Below, piece after piece: positions 34,660-49,705 of a stretch of 64,000 nt of DNA. This DNA comes from Diphasiastrum complanatum. Taxonomy: Eukaryota; Streptophyta; Lycopodiopsida; Lycopodiales; Lycopodiaceae. The notes under the pieces are model-generated. The model was not told the origin of the DNA. It did no database searches and saw nothing but the letters and a program-made list of their open reading frames with translations. The translations under genes were made by a program, and so were the position numbers. Position 1 is the stretch's first letter. The number at the start of each line of letters is the position of its first letter. Location of the stretch: NCBI GenBank assembly GCA_029204225.1, contig CM055093.1:6453815-6517814 (forward strand), given 5' to 3'.

Positions 34660-36180
34660 CTCTAGCGTGCTGTTTGGACAAGGAGACCCTAGGAATTTTG
34701 CATTACTCTTGCACACTGACAGTTTACAGTCGTCGCGCACAACATAGAAAGATAACATGTTATGTGGTAGAGTTGCGTCTATTAACGGAGCCACAGATTT
34801 TGATCTGAGTTGCTACATCCGATGGTTACGTCTAGGTCATATGAATGGTGCTTCAGAAGCTGTTGAGCTTTCAAGCTCTAGAACTGAAGAAAATATCATG
34901 CCACGCTACTACTGTGTCGCCTAAATTTTTTAATGTTACACATTTCTAACAATTTCCACGCAATTTCTATCTTATTGAAATTTGGACAATCACAATTTCT
35001 ATCTTATTGAAATTTGGACAATCTTTTTGTATCCATTAGAGCTTGGTTAATTTCACAATCCTTTCAGACAGGCAATCTAACCTTGCTCCTAGGTTGCTTA
35101 AGCCCAGCCTAGTTTTTTGGTAGCCTGTTTGCTTCTTGTGCTGAGTACATGATGCCATCAACCTGGTGAAATTTGTCGCACATGTTGAAGCTGTGGCAAT
35201 TGTGTTGTCAGAAGAGGCAGTTTTGGTGCTTATCATGTGCATTGTCGTGTTTCAACCATGATAGATAAAGCAACTCAATGCAATAACTATCTATCCAGGA
35301 ACTCTTGTCATACTTGGACTAAAAACTAAATATTATGCAGTCATCAATTGTGCTTAATCCTGGACTAGCAGTACATTCTTACTAAAGATAAGCATAAACC
35401 TACATTGTAGCTCATTCATGGACCAGATAGTGCATTACAGTCTGTTAGCAAAGATAAGCTAATTTTCTAATCAGTAATTTGCCATTGTTTGAATCCGATG
35501 GTGCAACCCAACTAGCATGCAATCATCCTTTCGAATCTGCAATCCAGCGATGCTGTTTTGATGCAGAATTGGCAGAAGCGAAACATCGAAATGAGCTACC
35601 AAGCCTAGAGTTGGTGCCAAAAGATTGATTAGAGACAATTGTGGAGAAAAAGGAAACTCAAATCTGTGTATATACTTATGCGTTTTGTTTTCTATGAATA
35701 TATGATAAGATTTGTTCATCACACTCAGTGTTTTTCGTTACGACTTGTCTCTTGTGAGTATTTGATAGGATTAAGTTCTTTATCTAATTTTTAGCAAGTT
35801 GCTTCATGCTTGAATAATGTAGGGTGTTGGTGCATCAATGACTTGTATGGGTGCAGCAAGGCTTTTCATGTGTGGTCTCTATTGCTGATGTAGGTGACAT
35901 AGATTTGAATTCCATGAGTGCAGGTGGAACAATTCTCAATAGATTATCTTATTGCTTGTGATAGGATCACTACACGTTCACAAGAGAGTTTTGATGGCCG
36001 TTATAGAAGCTAAAAACTATTTAGAGGTTTATTCAGGATTATTGTAACCTTGAAAAAAATTGATTATCAGTGCTGCCTGCAGTAGATATTATGCTACAAT
36101 GTCAGAGCTACTGAATTAATGTAGTGAATTATGGAGAAATTCAATGACATTGTTACAAGAATGCAAATTAGAAAAATTTT
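34660..36180. other. stretch without recognised gene
   Basis: A short near-duplicate occurs at about 34976-35022 (GAAATTTGGACAATC twice). No domain or RNA gene is seen. Confidence 0.4.
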
Positions 36181-36181
36181 A

Positions 36182-36670
36182 GGTTGAAATTTCCTATATA
36201 GGAAGATATTATTCTTAAATTCAATAGATTTCCTATCTAGGAAATGCTCCACTTTTTATAGTTTGCAATTCCCTGTATAAGGAATGCAATCTAGTTTGCA
36301 ATTCCCTATATAGGGCACTAGTGATCTAGAAAATTTTGAGGATTGAATTCCCTATATAGGGATTACTATCCTTAAGTTCCCTAGATTGTCAATCTAGGGT
36401 GGCATAATCAATGGCAGTTTTCTTAGATTGAAGTGAGCGTACTAGGGAATTTTCATACTAGGAAAAGTGGCACAACTTTTTTCCCTATATAGTGGGAAAC
36501 ATCTAGGGAATATTTTCTAGAGGATTTTCTCTATATAGGAAAAATGTTTTCATTTTCCTAGAACCACATTCTAGGAAAAGAGCCATTTTGCCTAGTATGG
36601 AAATGACCTACTGTAGTTCATTTTAATATAGGGAAACATCTCTTTTTTCCCATATGGAAAACAGTTTCAT
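36182..36670. repeat. array of TTCCCTATATAGGGAA-like dyads (CArG-type boxes)
   Basis: At least ten imperfect palindromes in about 490 bp share the core CCTATATAGG. Perfect copies lie at 36193-36202, 36305-36314 and 36351-36360. Variants include TTTCCTATCTAGGAAA near 36228, CCCTATATAGTGGG near 36483 and CTCTATATAGGAAA near 36528. CC(A/T)6GG is the CArG box bound by MADS-domain factors. Hairpins such as CCTAGATTGTCAATCTAGG near 36382 also occur. Whether this is regulatory or simply a dyad-rich transposon is not decided by the sequence. Confidence 0.7.
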
Positions 36671-36680
36671 TTTTCTTGTG

Positions 36681-36760
36681 TTCAAATCAGATGATACGTC
36701 TTCCTTCCACGAGCCATTTTCTAAAGAAGTTTGTCCTCGTAGAGCTGCTTTAATGATAGT
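36681..36760. repeat. inverted copy of the 18.48-18.56 kb block
   Basis: About 80 bp, differing from the 18.5-kb block by four substitutions and a 3-base gap. Flanks do not match. It lies directly after the CCTATATAGG array. From 36761 to 37353 nothing else is recognised. Confidence 0.6.
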
Positions 36761-37353
36761 TCATAGCGCAACATTGAACCATCGCTTTTCCTGTGGTATA
36801 TGTACCGTCGCAACGGCAATTGACCATTGAGTGACAAAGTTCCCATAATGTGCGAAATGTGAGTGAAAACGTGTCCACTATAAAATTTGACTTCTACGAG
36901 CCAAGAAAAGGTTTCCGAAGTAGATCAACTAGGTTTGTTGACAGAGTGATGATGCGAGCTCTGAAAGCGAAATAAAAAGGGCGTTAGAGACTTAAGTCCA
37001 GCGCACTAGCGCGTTCATAGTCCGCCGATCCTCCTTACAAATGCTTTTATATCTTCTCTCAGTTAGAAAATCAGACCTGCAAATTAAATAAAGAATCAGA
37101 GACGCTGCTTCTCAACAGAAGAAAGACAATTATATAATTATGGCACTCGCCATGAAGACTCTACGATCCTTAAGCGTATAAATTTAGCTAGAAAAACTCG
37201 AACTACCAACGTCTAGATGCAACACTTAAACTACAGTTGAGAAAGTTTCCAAATCCAGATCAAGATAAAGAATCGAGCAAGCTTTGCGATCGTCACTGCT
37301 CAAACTCAGTTTCCTCATAGCCCCATGACACCGAAGAAATACAAAATAATAAA

Positions 37354-37757
37354 TGTTGCGGAATGTTTGTTGCAAGCCACGCACTGGAAAGTGCCGTGGG
37401 CTTGAGCGCCCAGTGAAGGCCTTGAGAATTCTCAATGTCCCATAAGTAACTCCTTGCCTTGAACTCTTCCATATATAAGTTGGGGCTTCTCTATATTCTC
37501 TATCCCCTGGTACCAAACCTTTTGGGGGTTAGACGGATGGCGGGTGGCTAGGCAACTGGGGTTGGGATCCCAGTACGCGGCTCGCGTGGGTACGTGTGTG
37601 TGCGTGGCCCTAAGGCCCAAATTCTTTACATGGTATCAAATCCAATGGGGGTTCCTTTGCCTTTGCTTTTGCTTGAGTGGGGGTGTTGCAGAATGTTTGT
37701 TGCAAGCCACACACAGGAAAGTGCCATGGGCTTGAGCGCCCAATGAAGGCCTTGAGA
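37354..37757 (+). mobile_element. TRIM-like mini retrotransposon
   Basis: A direct repeat begins TGTTGCGGAATGTTTG at 37354 and TGTTGCAGAATGTTTG at 37682 and matches over about 75 bp. The first copy includes a TATA-like CCATATATAAG near 37470. It ends just before TGGTACCAAACC (37509), placed where a primer-binding site belongs. GAGTGGGGG just before the second repeat fits a polypurine tract. The internal part is only about 170 bp and non-coding. The second repeat diverges after 37757, so the 3' LTR is truncated. Confidence 0.55.
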
Positions 37758-38199
37758 GCGGATGGCTCTTGTGGATCCTGGCAACGCAGATCGCTGGTGT
37801 GGGCTGAATACATGAAGGTGATGTTGATGTTCAAAAGTATACTATGTGAATAAATTAGTGCCTCAGTTTGTAGTTATACAAGAAGAGTGACTTGAAGATG
37901 TCAAAATTCAGCCCTGGTGAGTTTTGTGAAATGCTATTTCAATGTGATGCTGGTTATGTTGCTGAGTGAGAGACTGACATACAAAATGCTGCCTGTGTGA
38001 CAATAACCATGACTGTGTGATGACAAATTCCAGTGGGAGCTGTGACTGTGTGTAGAAGTGCTCCTGTGAGAGCAGCATGTGTGAAGAGCTCTAAAGAAGA
38101 TTGATCGACTGGGTGAAAGCGCTAAAGTCCTAATGGCATGCTAAAGATTGTGTGAATGATGATGTTGTGTGCTCTTCATCAACATCGTAGTGATGAGTT

Positions 38200-39723
38200 T
38201 TCTCACTTTTTTTCTTTTCCTTAAAAACCTGCATCCATATCAATCCCTAAAGAAATTTAACTTTTTCACTGGCAGGTCACTTTTCGAGTTGTTGCCTTGT
38301 TCATCATTCCCCAGAAATGACCAAAGAAGGATTGTTGAGGTTAAAAGAGCCACTTCTTTTATTCGGGTTTTGGAAATATTTGTCTTGAAGAGTGGAAAAG
38401 CTGGGTCTTTTTAGGAGACGATTAATTTCTCGAATATTTTCCACATCACCTAGATTGGAAAGTAACTTGGTATTAGGATCTTTATATAACTTAATAGAGG
38501 CATCAAGCATGTGTTAGCGGATGAACAGAAAAGTAAGGTGGGCCTTGACCACATCTCTAGCAGGCTTGTGTAGCCAAAGAAAAAAGGCATTGACTTGATT
38601 TTGCAGGGAAGCATTAGGAAAGAATTTGTTGAGATTATTCATCATGAACCAAACTGCGTGGTCAAACCAGATAACAAAAGAGTTACTCTTGCATTTATCA
38701 CCACAACGAAATTTGAATAAGGGTCTTTTCCAGTTCCATATGCGGACTTGATGGAGATGCATACACTTGAAACCAGTTTCAAAGTGTCCTCTAACCCTGG
38801 CCCAGGTTTGCTCGGAAGAACATCGTGAAGGTTCAAACTTGTTCATTTGTATGATGGGTATCAAAAGCAATAAGAGTTTCTAGATCAGAGTTTTTATGCA
38901 GAGCAGCAAGCTTACAGGATTGTATTTCATTCTCAATGAGGTGAGTAAGCAGGGTCCAAAGTTCAATAGGTATAGGAGCAAGGAAATTTATAGTGGGGAG
39001 GCTCCAGAGTTTAAAGGAAGTGAGAGCGGATTTGAATTCAGTCGTACCATAGAGATTTGACAACTTTTCGATTGGAAAAATTCATAAGCAGAGAGGTCAC
39101 CAATGTCACAAATTTTCTAGGAGAATTGCTCAAGTTGTGATGCGCTATCCTCATCAAGATCATCGACAAAGACAAGTGGGTGTGGAGATAAAGGTGCATC
39201 AGGGATAGGGGGAGTGGCAGTCTAAGTAAAAGCAACACCATTTTCTTTTTCTAGACATTCAAAAACTTTTCTGATGCTTGAGTTAAAAAACCTCTCCTCT
39301 TCTTGAAATTTTTTTGTAATCATAGCAATATTACCAAAAAGGATTTCCACAATAGTCAGGGGATCTTTTTTCTTAACAAAACCCAAATATATCTTAACCC
39401 AATCCAAAGTACCAAGAAGATCAACAAGACATAGGACCCTATCTTCAAATACAGCAACATGACAAGTAGCCTGATCAGTTCCATTAATAAAATCATGTAA
39501 AGTAGCGGCCTTTCTCATGCAACTTATCAAAGTTTGAACAAAATTGTTGGAAAGAGGGGTGTGAAACGAAGATAACTGAAAAAGAAACGAACACGAATGG
39601 AAAATGTTCATGCGCATCGGAATAAGTTATCTCATTCTTTCCTCGAGCATGACTACGCCTATCAGACTCGAACATAACATTAGTTATAGAAATCACGTTC
39701 GATCTGATTACGTAGCCAAACAT
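38200..39723 (-). pseudogene. Penelope-associated N-terminal protein region, copy 2
   Basis: Minus-strand peptides include DFINGTDQATCHVAVFEDRV, LVDLLGTLDWVKIYLGFVKK, WNWKRPLFKFRCGDKCKSNS, FIWFDHAVWF-like sequence, NNLNKFFPNASLQNQVNAFF, LWLHKPARDVVKAHLTFLFI and NIREINRLLKRPSFSTLQDK. The last half is clearly homologous, in protein and DNA, to 52.64-53.15 kb, where it precedes a Penelope-like reverse transcriptase. I do not recognise the domain. A C-G-D-K-C pair and a hydrophobic helix-rich segment are visible. The copy has frameshifts and lacks reverse transcriptase; it abuts a copia LTR at its 5' side. Confidence 0.6.
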
Positions 39724-39829
39724 TAAGCATCAAAACATCAGAAAGATAATTTGTTGCGAACACCTAGACAAACTATTAGTCACGAATTACTAGTGAAGAG
39801 CTAGATTGATAATAATTCGCAAAGAGCAG

Positions 39830-40665
39830 ACTACCAGATTAAGTAATAAGAAAGCCAGACAAAAAGTAGAAAAGCATTGCAATATTGACACAAATCTGAA
39901 CGTAGAACAAACAAAGTTGTAATCAGATTAAGTATAACGAAATATACAAGTCAATAATGCAGGTGAGCACAAAACAATAGCGGATGTAACCACATGCTTC
40001 ACAAGCTAATCACAATCTATAAAGGTTATGAACCTATTACTGACAATCAATTTGAAAGAAAGAATCGATCACAAAAGCATCTACAATGTATGTCTCTGAT
40101 TATCAGTGATGTTTCATTCTGATGTTGTTATGCTTCACACTGAATACGTAGATGGTATTCAATATTTATATAATTTTTACAGTTGTGCAGATGAAAAAAG
40201 TACAAAAAGTGGATGTGTTGTTTGTGGGAGATCGTGAGTAGCTGCTGTCATTGTCAAATTTGATTGCACAGTGCATGGGATGAGCGTGAGAAGGCCACGA
40301 CATCAGCCTTTGCTGAAATTAACATTGATAAAAATGCAAAAAATACGATACTTTGACAAATGCCTTAAAAACTAATATACAAGGTACCTTCACTTTTCCA
40401 TTAGGGCACCTTTGGCATTTGTAGGGCAGTGTCGTCTTTTTTGCCTGTCGCAAGTAATGTGTAAAAACAAAGTGTCGTGTTTTTCGCCTTTTTCACCTGT
40501 GAAAATTTACTTATATTTATGCAAACAGTCGCATTTTTTGCCTGTCTTATTTTACATGTAAATATGCAGACTGTGCGACAACACAAGTGAAATACAACAA
40601 CAAGAATGGAGGCAGATTAACATAGAATTTAGGAGAGTAGAGGAGATAAATCCAACAACCCCTCT
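39830..40665 (-). mobile_element. copia LTR, minus orientation
   Basis: On the minus strand it starts TGTTGGATTTATCTCCTCTA after an AAGAGGGG polypurine tract and matches the LTR of copy B at 26.59 and 27.55-27.83 kb. It includes CTCACCTGCATTAT and ACTTAATCTGA words shared by both. It is the 3' LTR of the element whose RNase H tail is at 40666-40765. Confidence 0.75.
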
Positions 40666-40764
40666 TAATCTGGATCCGTGAATGCCTTGATCTTCAGACT
40701 AAGAAATGCATAGAACTTGTTGTGTTCATTAACACTTAATGCCTTCGTGAATATATCTGCAACC
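40666..40764 (-). pseudogene. copia RNase H C-terminal tail
   Basis: On the minus strand, QVADIFTKALSVNEHNKFYA is the conserved last motif of copia polyproteins (ADIxTKxL). A polypurine tract and LTR follow at once. The rest of the polyprotein is cut off at 40765, where an LTR of another copia begins. Confidence 0.9.
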
Positions 40765-41640
<876 letters not shown>

Positions 41641-42540
41641 TGGTATCAGAGCCAAATTAAGCTTTGCATGCTATTATCTCTAATTGTTCAAGAATTTGTG
41701 AGCTAATTCAAGCAAAAAAGCAGTTAATCACTTTTCTTTACCTTTCCTTGAAAAGTGTTTGGATCAAAGAGGATAGAATTTGAATTTTCAGGTCAAAACA
41801 TAGATTGTACGGAATTCTGGAATTCCGCACGTGTGAAAATCAGAGATTTTTAGTCCCTTTTATCTCCTTGCTATTTGGTCCAAACATAGTGGTCTTATAG
41901 CTTGATGGAAAGCTTATGAAGAGTACTTTCCATAGAAATTGATCCCAAATCAATCGGATGTTTCCATCAAGAGTTATAAGCTCTTAAAAAGGGTAGGGAG
42001 AGGTCCAAAATCCGAGTGACCACTTTTTGATTTGATTCAATCTTGCTTGATTCTTAATCCATTGTTTTGAGTATCATACACAAGAAACTGAAGATGAAGA
42101 CAAAGTTTGATGTTATTTCTCCTATAGTTTCTTAGCGGCCTCCCATTGTTGTTTGACACGATTTGGATTCTCGGGGAATCCTTTATTGACAAACTTCAAG
42201 TCTTCCTTGTGCCTTGATTCGTATGGATATTCTAGATCTGAGTTATATATGGCTTCAAGATATCTTTAACTTCACTACATTCATGTGGTCTGACTTTCAC
42301 TCTCATCACATTTCTCAGATAACTAAATTATATTCATTGGATGCAGGTATCATAGTCTCAATCCCATGCATTGCAGTCACACGAGTCCGATTTCGACGTC
42401 AATGGCTAGGAAGAGGACGACTCAGCTGGATCTAATTATAATTAGGTATATTTCAATAATCCAATTTGTAACATATCTCTGTACTTGGAACATTCATGTA
42501 TAAATATATATATTTGTTGAATTTAAGTTTCCTTCATCAA
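41641..42540 (+). other. copia leader region, non-coding
   Basis: Sequence after the primer-binding site. Long open frames are missing, so gag has been lost or replaced. Nothing else is recognised up to the CACTACAACATT-type element. Confidence 0.45.
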
Positions 42541-42659
42541 TTTTTAAGTGCTTATAATGTAACTCAAATAAATTTTGCAAATTCTTTTATTAACAATAAT
42601 GAATGAGCAAATGATTTTGCTTATCAACTTCATAAGAAGTGGTGCAAAAGACTCTTGGG

Positions 42660-43046
42660 GTCGGATGGAGTCCATTTTTAGGGTAGAATTCTGCCCTAAT
42701 TTTTTTTTTTTTGCTTTTAAATCCTCAGAATAACTCTCGGAACAGGGTAAACTTTTGATAGAGCTATACCAAGGAATACCCCTCGGTATAATCCTCGGAA
42801 TAGAGAGAGTCACCAATAGATTGTTGGGAGGGATATACCGAGGGGCCTCGTGTATCTCTTGGTATATGCGTGCTATAAACAACTCAAAAACGAGGTGAAG
42901 AAGCCTCGATTATGGAGGTAATTATCGAGGATCTCGTTCTGACGCATATTTCAGGGTTATACCAAGGTATGTGATGTTTTTTCAAAAAAAAAATCTTTAT
43001 AAAAGTCTTGGTAATAGGGTCAGAAATCCTCTAGAATGTTGTAGTG
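42660..43046 (-). mobile_element. CACTACAACATT-type CACTA terminus, copy 2
   Basis: The end AATGTTGTAGTG lies at 43035-43046. Inside are ACCAAGGAATACCCCTCGG, GAGGGATATACC-like and CCAAGAGATACAC-like words that match the inverted order of 20.49-20.66 kb. Flanking trinucleotides do not pair with copy 1, so these are separate insertions. Inside is a T run (about 42700-42712). Confidence 0.55.
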
Positions 43047-43328
43047 TTTGAATCAAAATAAGTAAAATGTACTACCAAAAAAATTGAGCTTCCATGCTAC
43101 AAAAAAAGTTTAGATCAAAACACACTCTCCATAACAACAGATGGTTAAATAAAAAATGAGCTCGCACAACACTCAAAATAATAACAACGATGCAAATCAA
43201 AACATTTTTGTGAAAATGAGAGAATCTAAGATTTACATGATGAAAAAAAAATTGACTTTTTATAATAAACGAAAATATTTTTCATAATAACAATACTAAC
43301 TATCACATAATATAATGCTATAAATGTT

Positions 43329-43640
43329 GACAATGGTGGAAAATACATCTCTACTAAGTTTAAGGAGTACTGCCAGAGCCAAGGCATTCAGAAGCAATTC
43401 ATCACTCCTTATACTCCTTAGTCTAATGGCTTAGCTGAGAGAAAGAACTGTACTCTGGTTGAATCAGCTAAATGTATGCTAGCGCATGCATCGCTGCCCA
43501 AGAGCTTATGGGCCGAAGCTTTCTCCACTGCAGCTTACATCCCGAATAGATGTTTGACCAAGGACCTCTCAGGCAAAACACCCCATGAGGTGTGGACAGG
43601 CTCTAAGCCATCTGTGAAGAACCTAAGAGTGCGCAGATCC
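43329..43640 (+). pseudogene. copia integrase fragment D
   Basis: DNGGKYISTKFKEYCQSQGI, PYTP*SNGLAERKN, CMLAHASLPKSLWAEAFSTA and PNRCLTKDLSGKTPHEVWTG give the C-terminal half of the copia integrase core, including the catalytic-Glu region (NGLAERKN). One stop is present. It starts with the DNGGxYIST motif at which the copia copy at 3.0-4.2 kb ends, and the DNA is closely related. Confidence 0.9.
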
Positions 43641-43689
43641 CGAAAGACACGAGAAAGAAATTCGACTTCCAAGGTCTCAAGACCATCTT

Positions 43690-44490
43690 GATTATAGCCA
43701 TACGTGATTTGCCATGTGGCAACCTATGACAGGCTTGGTAGATAGCAGGCCTATGTGGCCTGTTACACAAGCCTATGGTAGGCCTGTGTGGCTTGCCATG
43801 TGGCAGCTTTTGAGCCCCACCTCTTTCTCTCTCTAGGTCCACTCAGCCCTACGTGACAAAGCTTGGTTGGCTTGTCACACCAAGCCTATGTTAGCCCACG
43901 TGGTTTGCCACATGGCAAACCACGTGGACTAAACCGGACTCCAAACGATTCAGTACTCACAACAAAACGTGCATCCGAACCAGAAACCCTAAATGCAGCC
44001 TTGGGATTCTAGGCCCTTTAAGCCAGAAATTCGAGTCAGAAATTGGTCAGATTCCGTAAAAAATAGTCAAAACCTCGGACGGTAGGTGTCGAGAGGTTCG
44101 TGGGCTCAACACAAACCAACTGGACCAGTTGTTGCTCAATTTCGACGTCGTATCTTAAACCCGCCCTTCGTGCCAGGAGAAACGCCACTAGAACACAATA
44201 AATGGACTATTTTTTGCATTTTCAAGATGTTGTCCAGTATCGCCGAACGGACTCCATCTTGAATGCCGTATATTCACGTTGAGACGAACCCGCATACACA
44301 TACATACATTAGCAGCAGTAGCACCCGTAACAACAACATCGTGACAACACCCTTGAATTTGATGGTACACACGCACACACGCACACACTTTTCTACACAC
44401 TTTGCACATGCACACATTCACATAGACCCACTTCACAGACACATAACATCGACTGCTCAACTGCACGTCTCGATCGACAACCACCCTAAC
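43690..44490. repeat. GCCATGTGGC-rich segment with a 32-bp palindrome
   Basis: Words such as GCCTATGTGGCCTG, GGCTTGCCATGTGGCAGC and GCTTGTCACACCAAGC repeat loosely to about 43930. A hairpin at 43896-43927 has 15-bp perfect arms (CCACGTGGTTTGCCA) around CA. From 43930 to 44490 I see no gene; CA-rich words (ACACACGCACAC) lie near 44370. Confidence 0.5.
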
Positions 44491-44496
44491 CATTTT

Positions 44497-45413
44497 TCGA
44501 ACGACTCGAATTTTTAAAAAGACTCAAATTTATCCGATGATTCGAAATTTTTATGATGACTCAAATTTTTCCAATGACTCCAATTTTTCCAAATGATCGA
44601 ATTTTTCCAAAGACTCAAATTTTTGAAAGACTCGAATAGTTTGAGACTTGAATTTTTGGAATGACTCAGGATTTTGGAACGACTCAAATTTCTGGAAAGA
44701 CTCGAATTTATCCGATGACTCAAATTTTTTTGATGACTCAAATTTTTTTAAATTATCGAATTTTTTGAAAGACTTTTACAAAGATTCAAATATTTTCGAA
44801 GACTCGAATTTTTGGAAATACTCGAATTGTTTGAGACTCGAATTTTTGGAATGAGTCAAATTTTTCGAGACTCAAATTTTTGGAACGACTCAAATTTGTA
44901 GAAAGACTCGAATTTTTCCAAGGGCTCAAATTTTTTGGAAAGGCTCGAATTTTTCCAAGGACTCAAATTTTTTGGACGACTCGAATTTTTCGAATGACCC
45001 GAATTTTTTCGAGGACTCAAATTTTTTGAGACTTGAATTTTGGAAACAACTCGAATTTTCGGAAAGACTCGAATTATCCGATGACTCGAATTTTTCAAAT
45101 GACTCAAAATTTTCAAAGATTCAACATTCTTTGAAGGATCTAATTTTTCGACAAACTTGAATTTTTCTGAAGACTCGAACTTTTGGAAAGACTTAAATGT
45201 TTGAGACTCAACTCGAATTTTTCGAGATTCAAATTTTAGGAAAGACTCAAACTTTGAAAATGATCGAATTTTTCCAATGACTCAAATTTTTCAAAGACTC
45301 AAATTTTAGATATTCGAGATGCGACATCTACGAGATCGGCCATCATCTAAATTATCGGCCACCATCTAGATCAGCCTCCATTCTCCATCAATGACGGACA
45401 CTCTTTACTAGTA
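44497..45413 (-). mobile_element. isolated CACTAGTAAAG-family CACTA end (copy 2)
   Basis: The segment carries the GACTCGAATTTTTGGAA subterminal array (44497-45300). It then has AGATCGGCCATCATCTAAAT, a GACGGACACTC terminal box and TACTAGT at 45407-45413, in the order seen at 14.6-15.96 kb. No transposase lies on its body side, so it is a truncated or non-autonomous copy. Its tip runs into the microsatellite at 45416. Confidence 0.8.
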
Positions 45414-45415
45414 CT

Positions 45416-46620
<1,205 letters not shown>

Positions 46621-46880
46621 CGACTTTACGTTGACGTCTGCCTACTTTGTACATGTACTTAATAATAATGAGGGGTTGTAATAATTGTAACAAAATCAGA
46701 TATACAGTAATGAGGCGGTTGTAATAACTGTAGGAAACTCGAATATAGATATTTCAATCCAAGTCTTTTCCGACCCACTATAACTCTTATCAAAGAGAAA
46801 ATTTTTGACTCTGGATCGGATTGAAATTAAAAATGAAAGACTTTTGGTAAACCAAAAAATATGAAGATTGCCCCCTCGCA

Positions 46881-47031
46881 TAGTTGTAAGATTTGTAGAC
46901 TTTTTGGCATTTTTGCATTTTGTAGACTTTTTCAAGTTTTCAAATTTCTTTTGGAATTTGTAGAGATGTGAAAACGTGAAAAAGTCTACAAAATGCAAAA
47001 ATGGTAAAAAGTCAACAAATCTTATAACTAC
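46881..47031. repeat. inverted repeat with about 65-bp arms
   Basis: The left arm 46881-46946 (TAGTTGTAAGATTTGTAGAC...) pairs with 46968-47031 (...GTCAACAAATCTTATAACTA) with few mismatches around a loop of about 21 bp. It would form a long hairpin if transcribed. It could be a small foldback element or part of the neighbouring CACTA-like element. Confidence 0.75.
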
Positions 47032-47250
47032 GTGAGCTATGCGAGATTTTCGATATGTGAGATTTTTGAGCATATATCGCATATCTCACATCAAAAATCT
47101 CGAGCTATATCGAAAATCACGAGCTATGCAAGATTTTCGAGGGAGAGCAATAGATAGTACAGAGAGCAATGATGAAGAGAGAAATTTTGGGTATGTCTTA
47201 CTTTTAATTGTGTGATCTATCTATGATGATTGAGTTAAAGAGAGGCCGCG

Positions 47251-47380
<130 letters not shown>

Positions 47381-47458
47381 AAAACTTGCTTCGCTTTATG
47401 GTACTCTGTACTGTATAAAGTTTAATTGTACAAAGTACCATAAAGCGAAGCAAGTTTT
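47381..47458. repeat. perfect 24-bp hairpin next to (GA)n
   Basis: The left arm 47381-47404 starts AAAACTTGCTTCGC and ends GGTAC. The right arm 47435-47458 is its exact reverse complement. The loop is 30 bp. A hairpin next to the same microsatellite type recurs at 49.66 kb. Confidence 0.9.
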
Positions 47459-49619
<2,161 letters not shown>

Positions 49620-49655
49620 CCACCAATTGTACCCACAGCTAGCAAAATCTCTCAG

Positions 49656-49693
49656 GGGCAGTTAGCACCCCTAAGATGGAGTGCTAACTGCCC
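49656..49693 (-). repeat. 13-bp hairpin downstream of the reverse transcriptase
   Basis: GGGCAGTTAGCAC (49656-49668) and its exact reverse complement (49681-49693) flank a 12-base loop. It lies between the reverse transcriptase stop (49706) and the (CT)n tract, where the element's 3' untranslated end should be. Confidence 0.85.
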
Positions 49694-49705
49694 ACCAAAA
49701 GAAAT

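Noticed and set aside
49640-49700. Hammerhead ribozyme at the Penelope-like 3' end
   Set aside because: A hairpin is present, but the CUGAnGA and GAAA core elements are not found in the right order.
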